Origin: Palleronia pontilimi
Lineage (GTDB): Bacteria; Pseudomonadota; Alphaproteobacteria; Rhodobacterales; Rhodobacteraceae
DNA: 64,000 bases
Reading direction: 5' to 3'
NCBI RefSeq assembly: GCF_016412875.1
Contig: NZ_JAEKPD010000010.1
Location: forward strand, 124,001-188,000
Shown: piece by piece, positions 58,304-64,000 of the stretch
How the letters are laid out: each line of letters begins with the position of its first letter
Position numbering within the stretch: the first letter of the stretch is position 1
The notes under the pieces: model-generated
What the model was told of the DNA's origin: nothing
Databases searched by the model: none
The model's input: the letters and a program-made list of their open reading frames with translations, nothing else
Made by a program: the position numbers and the translations under genes

Positions 58304-59161
58304 CTACAGGACCTCGGCGAACCGGGCGGGGATCTCGATCAGGATGCCGCGCTCCACGTTGGCCCCTTCGGCGATATGTCCCACGCGGGTGCGCACGCGG
58401 CCGGGGCGTGGCGAGGCGAGCTGGGCGCGCGCCGTTTCGATCGCCGGATCGCCGGGGGCAGGAGTGGCTGCGTTGACTTCGTCGAACCGGTTGAGGCGGC
58501 CCTTCACATGGCGGTTCAGCGACTCGTGCGTACCGCCGTCGATGCGCTCGACCAGCCGGGCGTCGGCGATGTCCTGGTCATGCAGCGCCAGGTGAAACAA
58601 GACCAGCCGGTCCGAGATGCGCACTTCCTGGAAATCGGCGCGGTGATAGCCCCGCTCTCAGGTGGCCGGGTGGAAGACGACGCAGGGCTTGGTGAATTCA
58701 CGCGTGATGACGCCGTGCCTGCGCTGCGCGAGGATCGATCCCGCTTCCTGCGACAGGGCAGACTCGTTCGCGATGTCGTGGATGACGTCAATGCCAAGCG
58801 CCGAGATGCAGCCCTGGTCGCGTTCGGCAAGGATCGCGTCCGCAAGCGACAGTCCCGATTGCGGGTCCGCGACGAGAAACTCGTCGGTATCGGCCCTGAC
58901 CACGGCCTTGTATTGGCCCAGCAGGAAGGCCGCGAAATCCGAGCAGAGCGCGGCCGACCAGTCGTTGCGCGGGCCGCGCGGCATGGGTCCGTCGAATGTC
59001 AGCACGTTCACCCCGGGCGGAAGCGCGGGCATCGTCCAGTCGCTGCCGTGGCGCAGCACGAACAACGCCTGAAGGCCAAAGGCGGCGCCATAGTGATCGA
59101 TACATTTGCGCAGGAAATAGCTGTCGTTGCGCACCAGCGTGAAGGCGGCGATGTCACTCAT
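58304..59161 (-). pseudogene. Family 2-like glycosyltransferase interrupted by one in-frame TGA
   Basis: Reading from ATG 59161, 167 codons (MSDIAAFTLVRNDSYFLRKC onward, with HGSDW, VVRADTDEFLVAD as the DxD region) end at TGA 58660-58658. The same frame then continues open for another 117 codons to the stop at 58304: ERGYHRADFQEVRISDRLVL, with FHLALHDQDIADARL. The stop sits at CVVFHPAT-stop-ERGYHRADF, where a Trp (TGG) would fit, so a single G-to-A change explains it. No frameshift is needed. The N-terminal 167 residues may still be made. Sequencing error is possible. Confidence 0.78.
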
Positions 59162-59256
59162 GAGAGGCATACTCGTCGAAGCCACGGGCGGCGGGATTTT
59201 TGCGCAAACGCTGGCCGAGCACAAGCGCGGCCCTCGCGCCGGGTCCGCATGCGGGC

Positions 59257-59709
59257 TCAGTCGACGAGGATGCGGCCCTTGCGCAGGATCGCGGACATGA
59301 GGGTGCCCGGATCGCGCACCGGCTCGAGCGCGCCGCGTACGGTGACGCGCTGGCCTTCTTCGAGCGTGTCGATGGGATCGTCCAACATCACGGTCAGCGC
59401 AGTGCCGTGGCTGGGGTCGCCGCAGAACGGGCAGAAGCCGAGGTCCGAGACCAGAATGAATTCGCGCGCCTGGCCGCCATCGGTGACGGGCACAGCGTAG
59501 CCCGACAGGTCGAACTCGGCGATGCCGTCGCGCATCTGGGGCGGGAAGATCTTGGTAACGAACCAGTCGTCGGCCGTCTCGACCTCTTCGGTCTGGATGG
59601 CGCGCAGCAGGTCCCATCCCTGTACAGGGTCGGTTCCGGCGAGCCCCGCGGCGGGGGAGAGCGCGGTGGCTAGGGCGATACCCGAGACGGCCAGGGGGCT
59701 TGAAGGCAT
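59257..59709 (-). CDS. Exported protein of unknown function, 150 aa
   Basis: Signal peptide PSSPLAVSGIALATALSPAAGLAG, then a compact beta-rich domain with FDLSGYAVPVTDGGQAREFILVSDLGFCPFCGDPSHGTALTV; the CPFC pair could bind metal or form a disulfide. The rest, GQRVTVRGALEPVRDPGTLMSAILRKGRI, looks like an OB-type fold. Similar in style to DUF3299-like lipoproteins, but I cannot name the family. ATG 59709 has GAGGA eight bases upstream. Located 98 bp downstream of prfC on the same strand. Confidence 0.75.
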   Translation of the reverse strand: MPSSPLAVSGIALATALSPAAGLAGTDPVQGWDLLRAIQTEEVETADDWFVTKIFPPQMRDGIAEFDLSGYAVPVTDGGQAREFILVSDLGFCPFCGDPSHGTALTVMLDDPIDTLEEGQRVTVRGALEPVRDPGTLMSAILRKGRILVD

Positions 59710-59807
59710 GAGGGGATCCTCTTCTGCACACAAAATTAAGCGAAAAGGTAACGGAATCGCTTTAAGATTCCAGACGTATTCTGGTCAGTTGGCGGCTCTT
59801 CGCCGGC

Positions 59808-61415
59808 CTAGACCATCATTTCCTTTGTGGCCGTGAGCTTGACCTCGGGATAGTCGCGCTCGACCCGGTCGATGTCCCATTGCAGGCGGGTGAGATAGAC
59901 GAGGTCGCCGTCGCTGTCGTGGGCGATGTGCTGCTTGTTGGCCTGCACGAATTTGTCCACCGCCGCGTCTGCCCCTGACACCCAGCGGGCCGAGGTGAAT
60001 TGCGACGACTCGAACCGGACGGGCAGGCCGTATTCCAGCTCGATCCGGCTGGCCAGCACCTCGAATTGCAGCGCGCCGACGACGCCCACGATGAAGCCCG
60101 CGCCCATCATCGGCTTGAATACCTTGGCGGCGCCTTCCTCGGCGAACTGGCTAAGCGCCTTGTCCAGGTGCTTGGCCTTCATCGGGTCGCCCGCGCGGCA
60201 GTTCTGCAAAAGCTCGGGCGCGAAGGACGGGATGCCGCTGACGCGCAGGCTTTCACCCTCGGTCAGCGTGTCACCGATGCGCAGCTGGCCGTGGTTGGGG
60301 ATGCCCATGATGTCGCCGGCCCAGGCTTCTTCCGCCAGTTCGCGGTCCGAGGCCAGGAACAGCACCGGGTTGCTGATCGCCATGGGTTTCTTGGACCGCA
60401 CATGGGTCAACTTCATGCCGCGCTTGAAATGGCCCGATGCCATGCGCACGAAGGCCACGCGGTCGCGGTGCTTGGGGTCCATGTTGGCCTGCACCTTGAA
60501 CACGAAACCGGTGACCTTGTCCTCGTCGGGCGAGATCTGGCGCGGCTGGGCCTTTTGCGGCTGCGGCTCTGGGCCGAAATCGCCGATGCCGGTCATCAGT
60601 TCCTTGACGCCGAAGCTGTTGATGGCGCTGCCGAACCAGATCGGCGTCAGCGTGCCGTCCAGAAGCGCCTGCTGGTCGAATTTCGGCAGCAATTCGCGCG
60701 CCATCTCGACCTCGTCGCGCAGCTGCTCCAGCAGCGCTGCGGGCACATGCTCGGCCATCTTCGGGTCGTCGAGCCCTTCGAGCCGGATCGATTCCGCCAC
60801 CTTGTTGCGGTCAGCGCGGTCCATCAGCTCCAGACGATCGTTGAGCATGTCGTAGCAGCCCAGGAAGTCGCGGCCCTGACCGATGGGCCAGGAGGCGGGT
60901 GTGACGTCGATGGCCAGGTTTTCCTGGATCTCGTCGATGATCTCGAACGTGTCGCGCGCCTCGCGGTCCATCTTGTTGCAAAAGGTCAGGATCGGCAGGT
61001 CGCGCAGGCGGCAGACCTCGAAAAGTTTCTGGGTCTGGCTTTCCACGCCCTTGGCGCCGTCGATCACCATGACCGCGGCGTCGACGGCGGTCAGCGTGCG
61101 ATAGGTGTCTTCGGAAAAGTCGCTGTGGCCCGGTGTGTCCACCAGGTTGAAGCGGTAGTTCCCGAAATCGAAGGACATGGCCGAGGCCGAGACGGAAATC
61201 CCACGGTCCTTTTCCATCTGCATGAAGTCCGACCGCGTGCGCCGCGCCTCGCCCTTGGCGCGGACCTGACCGGCCATCTGGATCGCGCCGCCATAGAGCA
61301 GGAATTTCTCGGTCAGCGTGGTTTTGCCGGCATCGGGATGGCTGATGATGGCAAAGGTCCGGCGGCGCGCGATTTCGGGCGGCAGGGGGGCGGCGTTATG
61401 GGTGCGATCCAGCAT
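59808..61415 (-). CDS. prfC: Peptide chain release factor 3
   Basis: GTPase that recycles RF1/RF2 from the ribosome; 535 residues (E. coli 529). G motifs: ISHPDAGKTTLTEKFL (P-loop), GISVSASAMSF, NLVDTPGHSDFSEDTYRTL, FCNKMDREARD. Then SAINSFGVKELM, an RF3-specific domain 2 (GFVFKVQANMDPKHRDRVAFVR), and a C-terminal domain with VVGALQFEVLASRIELEYGL. ATG 61415 chosen (MLDRTHNAAPLPPEIARRRTF); two more in-frame ATGs lie upstream. Confidence 0.96.
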   Translation of the reverse strand: MLDRTHNAAPLPPEIARRRTFAIISHPDAGKTTLTEKFLLYGGAIQMAGQVRAKGEARRTRSDFMQMEKDRGISVSASAMSFDFGNYRFNLVDTPGHSDFSEDTYRTLTAVDAAVMVIDGAKGVESQTQKLFEVCRLRDLPILTFCNKMDREARDTFEIIDEIQENLAIDVTPASWPIGQGRDFLGCYDMLNDRLELMDRADRNKVAESIRLEGLDDPKMAEHVPAALLEQLRDEVEMARELLPKFDQQALLDGTLTPIWFGSAINSFGVKELMTGIGDFGPEPQPQKAQPRQISPDEDKVTGFVFKVQANMDPKHRDRVAFVRMASGHFKRGMKLTHVRSKKPMAISNPVLFLASDRELAEEAWAGDIMGIPNHGQLRIGDTLTEGESLRVSGIPSFAPELLQNCRAGDPMKAKHLDKALSQFAEEGAAKVFKPMMGAGFIVGVVGALQFEVLASRIELEYGLPVRFESSQFTSARWVSGADAAVDKFVQANKQHIAHDSDGDLVYLTRLQWDIDRVERDYPEVKLTATKEMMV

Positions 61416-61498
61416 GGGCGGCATATAAGCGGGCACGGTCCCGCGCGCAATCGCCCGCGATCCGTGCTATGATGGACGGTCAACGACAGGAGGATGTC

Positions 61499-61873
61499 AT
61501 GAGCCTTATGGATATCGCCAACGAGCTGGTCGACCGGGTCCGCAACGGCGACGGAACGCAGCTTCTGGAAACGATCTACGCCAAGGACGCCGAGTCGGTC
61601 GAAGCCTCCAGTCCCGAGGGGGAAGACCGGGTGTCCAAGGGTCTGGACGCGCTACGCGGCAAGCACGCGTGGTGGGACGAGCACATGGAGACGCACAGCA
61701 TGGGCGTCGAAGGCCCGTTCCCCCATGGCGACGACAAGTTCGCCGTGATCTACGACGTGGATGCCACGAACAAGCAGACTAAGGATCGCATGAAGATGCG
61801 CGAAGTGGCGGTTTACACGGTTCGGAACGACAAGATCGCGCGCGAGGAGTTCTTCTACACGTCGGGCGGCTGA
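61499..61873 (+). CDS. SnoaL-like / NTF2-family protein
   Basis: Small cytoplasmic protein of 124 residues with a predicted cone-shaped alpha+beta fold: LMDIANELVDRVRNGDGTQLLETIYAKDAESVEA, then KGLDALRGKHAWWDEHMETHSM, and strands FAVIYDVDATNKQTKDRMKMREVAVYTV ending EEFFYTSGG. This layout is typical of nuclear-transport-factor-2/SnoaL-like proteins of unknown role. ATG 61499 has ACAGGAGG upstream. Divergent from prfC. Confidence 0.82.
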   Translation: MSLMDIANELVDRVRNGDGTQLLETIYAKDAESVEASSPEGEDRVSKGLDALRGKHAWWDEHMETHSMGVEGPFPHGDDKFAVIYDVDATNKQTKDRMKMREVAVYTVRNDKIAREEFFYTSGG

Positions 61874-61880
61874 CCGGCGA

Positions 61881-62957
61881 CTAGCAGGCGGATGCGCGGC
61901 GCAGCTGGTCGACGATGACCGCGCCCGCGCCGGGGGGAATCACGTATTCCTTGGCGTGGGTGTCGCTTTCGGTCATCCTGGCGCCCAGTTCCGCCGGAAG
62001 CGCGGACCGGGTGCGGGTATCGACCAGCAGCGTTTCGGCTGCAATGCCTTCGGCATAGATGATCTCGTGCCGGTCGAAGAGCAGCTGGAAGTAGTCCACG
62101 AAGCCGCCATCGGTGCGCGTCACGCTGGTGCCGTTCAGCAGGTGCTTGGCCTTGATCAGCACCTCCGCGCGACCCGCGCGCAGGTGATCCTGCCGCTGGT
62201 AGACGAACAGCCGATGGTTGGGGCTGACGATCAGGTCGTTTTCGTTGTTCAGCACGCCCTTCGCGATGCGGATCGGCGCGAAAACCCCGGACGCGCGGAC
62301 CGTCTGCCGGCCGATCCAGCGGATCTTCTGGGGGCCGTGGTCACGGGTCAGAACCAGATCGCCCACTTTCAACGCCTCGATCGGTGTTTGGCAGCCGTTG
62401 GACATGGCGATGTGGGTGCCGCGGGTGAAGGACACGCAGGCTGCCTCGGCAAAGCGGGCGGCGGCGGCGTCGCGGTCGATGCGAACCAGCGTGTATTCGC
62501 GCCGGGCTTGCAGCGGGCTGAGCGGGAAAAGGTGGACCTGGGCGATGGTGCAGCGGTCGCGGTTCATCTCGACCACAACGACGATCTCGACCAGCGTGCC
62601 GTCGGTGGACATGAAGGTGGCGACGCAATCCAGGTGCAACTCGGCGCCGGGCATCCCCGTCTCGGATTGCAGAGCGATGACCATTTGCTTCTGGTCGGCC
62701 AAGTGACCGATGGCCAGTCGGACGCGGTCCACATCCGCCAGAAGCTGGTAGCTGTCGCCCAGGATCAGGTCGTCCGCGATGGACATCGGGTCGCCCAGGT
62801 TGGCCCCGTCCACGGCCGTGAAACAGGCCGCGGAGTAGACGGGCAGGCTTTGCGCGGGCTGGAGCGCGACGGATGAATGCACGGTCATGGCGGCAGCTTC
62901 CATGGATGGCGGGTGAAGATCCGACACCGATCCTTCCCCAAGGAACAGGCGGCGCAC
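61881..62957 (-). CDS. Hint-domain (hedgehog/intein-like) protein
   Basis: About 358 residues from GTG 62957; ATG 62903 or 62888 are shorter alternatives (340 or 335 aa) because no start has a clear ribosome binding site. The N-terminal 170 residues are unlike anything I can name. The C-terminal part is a Hint module beginning with the nucleophile Cys of AACVSFTRGTHIAMSNG, then IEALKVGDLVLTRDHGPQKIRWIG, block-B SPNHRLFV, and AEVLIKAKHLLNGTSV. There is no His-Asn splice end and no downstream extein, so it can at most self-cleave. Such proteins are common in the Roseobacter group; function unknown. Confidence 0.83.
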   Translation of the reverse strand: MRRLFLGEGSVSDLHPPSMEAAAMTVHSSVALQPAQSLPVYSAACFTAVDGANLGDPMSIADDLILGDSYQLLADVDRVRLAIGHLADQKQMVIALQSETGMPGAELHLDCVATFMSTDGTLVEIVVVVEMNRDRCTIAQVHLFPLSPLQARREYTLVRIDRDAAAARFAEAACVSFTRGTHIAMSNGCQTPIEALKVGDLVLTRDHGPQKIRWIGRQTVRASGVFAPIRIAKGVLNNENDLIVSPNHRLFVYQRQDHLRAGRAEVLIKAKHLLNGTSVTRTDGGFVDYFQLLFDRHEIIYAEGIAAETLLVDTRTRSALPAELGARMTESDTHAKEYVIPPGAGAVIVDQLRRASAC

Positions 62958-63149
62958 CCAGTCGAAACCTGATACGTCATCTGCCGTGATCTTTCAATTT
63001 TTCAACGTGGTCTTGCCTGACTTTTTGCGACTTTGGCCACGCGGCGTGGCCATTGCGGGCATTCGTGCCAGATTACGGGATGATCGGCGACAATCGGGCT
63101 GGACCACGGGGCGCCGCGAGACAGCGAAATAGAAACAAAAGGAGCGTTC

Positions 63150-63929
63150 ATGGATCTGGGTATCAAGGGAAAGCGTGCGTTGGTCACCGCGTCGTCGAAA
63201 GGGTTGGGGCTTGGCTGCGCCCGTGCGCTGGCGGAAGCGGGCTGCGACCTGGTGATGAACGCGCGGGGGGCCGAAACGCTCGAAGCGTCGGCGCAGGCGA
63301 TTCGCGACACCTACGGTGTGGAAGTCACCACCGTGGCCTGTGACATCACGACCGAGGAAGGCCAGATGCGGGTGCTGCAACAGGCCAGCAACCCCGACAT
63401 CCTTGTCACCAACGCGGGCGGCCCGCCGCCGGGCATGTGGTCGGACTGGACTCGCGACGACTTCATCGCGGCGCTCGATGCCAACATGCTGACGCCCATC
63501 GCGCTGATGAAAGCCTGCCTTCCGGCGATGATGGAGCAGGGCTGGGGCCGCGTCGTGAACATCACGTCGGTGTCGGTCAAGGCGCCGGTTCCCGTGCTGG
63601 GGCTGTCGAACAGCGCGCGGGCGGGCCTGACGGGCTATGTCGCGGGCACGTCGCGGCAGGTGGCGGGCAAGGGTGTCACGATCAACAACCTGCTGCCGGG
63701 TATCCACGGCACGGACCGCGCCGATGCGCTCGATAAGGGCGTCATGGAAAAAGAGGGCGTCAGCTTCGACGAGGCCCGTGCCCAGCGGCAGGCCACGATC
63801 CCCGCGGGCCGCTACGGCACGCCCGAAGAGTTCGGCCAGGCCTGCGCGTTCCTGTGCTCGACCCATGCGGGCTTCATCGTCGGCCAGAACGTCCTGCTGG
63901 ATGGCGGCGCGACGAACCTGTCGATGTGA
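63150..63929 (+). CDS. SDR-family oxidoreductase lacking the YxxxK catalytic pair
   Basis: Short-chain dehydrogenase of 259 residues. N-terminal KRALVTASSKGLGLGCARAL (TxxxGxG cofactor loop), VTTVACDIT, TNAGGPPPG and NITSVSVKAPVP with the catalytic Ser are present. The usual YxxxK is replaced by LSNSARAGLTG, that is Ser and Arg at the Tyr and Lys sites; the C terminus GYGTPEEFGQ-like GRYGTPEEFGQACAFLCS and GQNVLLDGGATN are normal. Relatives annotated as 3-oxoacyl-ACP reductase share this replacement. AAGGAG lies upstream of the ATG. Substrate unknown. Confidence 0.88.
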   Translation: MDLGIKGKRALVTASSKGLGLGCARALAEAGCDLVMNARGAETLEASAQAIRDTYGVEVTTVACDITTEEGQMRVLQQASNPDILVTNAGGPPPGMWSDWTRDDFIAALDANMLTPIALMKACLPAMMEQGWGRVVNITSVSVKAPVPVLGLSNSARAGLTGYVAGTSRQVAGKGVTINNLLPGIHGTDRADALDKGVMEKEGVSFDEARAQRQATIPAGRYGTPEEFGQACAFLCSTHAGFIVGQNVLLDGGATNLSM

Positions 63930-64000
63930 TCGGCTGGCGGTCAGGTTTTGGTTATGGGGGACACAACCCGTTGGCCTTGTTTCCCCTTTTCCGGTCTGCG

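Noticed and set aside
58658-58660. Selenocysteine reading of the in-frame TGA
   Set aside because: A family 2 glycosyltransferase is not a known selenoprotein, no SECIS-like stem is obvious directly after it, and a Trp-to-stop change is simpler.
59710-59807. Hairpins GGAATC/GATTCC and CCAGA/TCTGG after prfC
   Set aside because: Short stems with no adjacent T run; not convincing as a terminator.

Overview
The window is chromosomal DNA of a GC-rich (about 65-70%) alphaproteobacterium, most likely a Rhodobacterales/Roseobacter-group member. Support for this comes from the nuo operon layout with its lineage-typical accessory genes, an OlsB-type ornithine lipid acyltransferase, a CbiD-containing cobalamin set, a Hint-domain protein, and a dispersed intergenic repeat. 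I see no phage, insertion sequence, integrase, CRISPR array or rRNA. Genes are packed tightly; the largest gene-free stretch is about 290 bp (506-795).

Layout. 1-3.9 kb: end of tgt, then lon with a strong terminator, an HU-family protein and tRNA-Val(CAC). 4-8 kb: a folM-like/folB pair, convergent with the zinc-uptake locus zur-znuC-znuB, which is divergent from znuA across a candidate Zur operator. 8-16.8 kb: an orphan molybdenum hydroxylase large subunit abutting yceD, then bamE, msrB, olsB, an ABC-F ATPase, an outer-membrane beta-barrel protein, and a PEP-mutase-like/RraA-like pair. 16.9-21.5 kb: cysS (whose 3' third has a clearly foreign composition), cimA, a squalene/phytoene synthase-like protein of the NDUFAF6 kind, and an unknown gene. 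21.5-29 kb: an MFS transporter and cobalamin genes (cobB, cobA / cbiD, cobK), followed by overlapping genes for a DNA glycosylase, an esterase and a nitronate monooxygenase. 29-32 kb: a biotin carboxylase-type subunit (MccA-like) and a GST.

32.2-55.1 kb is the centrepiece: a complete 14-subunit respiratory complex I operon nuoA-N, all on the plus strand, interrupted by nine non-core genes. They are a sulfotransferase between nuoC and nuoD; a small exported protein between nuoD and nuoE; a membrane protein and a 75-aa DUF5337-type protein between nuoE and nuoF; three small exported proteins between nuoF and nuoG; a lipoprotein between nuoG and nuoH; and a 24-residue membrane peptide between nuoJ and nuoK. 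NuoE carries a long C-terminal extension ending in a helix-hairpin-helix domain that is duplicated in the neighbouring membrane protein. The operon runs on with tight spacing into birA, coaX and rnj. BirA would biotinylate carboxylases such as the MccA-like protein encoded upstream. The NDUFAF6-like protein 12 kb upstream may belong to the same complex I assembly story.

55.2-64 kb holds mostly minus-strand genes: an unknown exported protein, a DEAD-box RNA helicase, a YiiX-like cysteine hydrolase, a glycosyltransferase gene broken by one in-frame TGA, an exported protein, prfC and a Hint-domain protein. A SnoaL-like gene and an atypical SDR lie on the plus strand.

The best candidates for something new are the extra genes embedded in the nuo operon, especially the sulfotransferase (flanked by a short direct repeat at both stop/start junctions), the paired helix-hairpin-helix domains and the 24-aa peptide. 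The mosaic cysS is the clearest sign of recombination.
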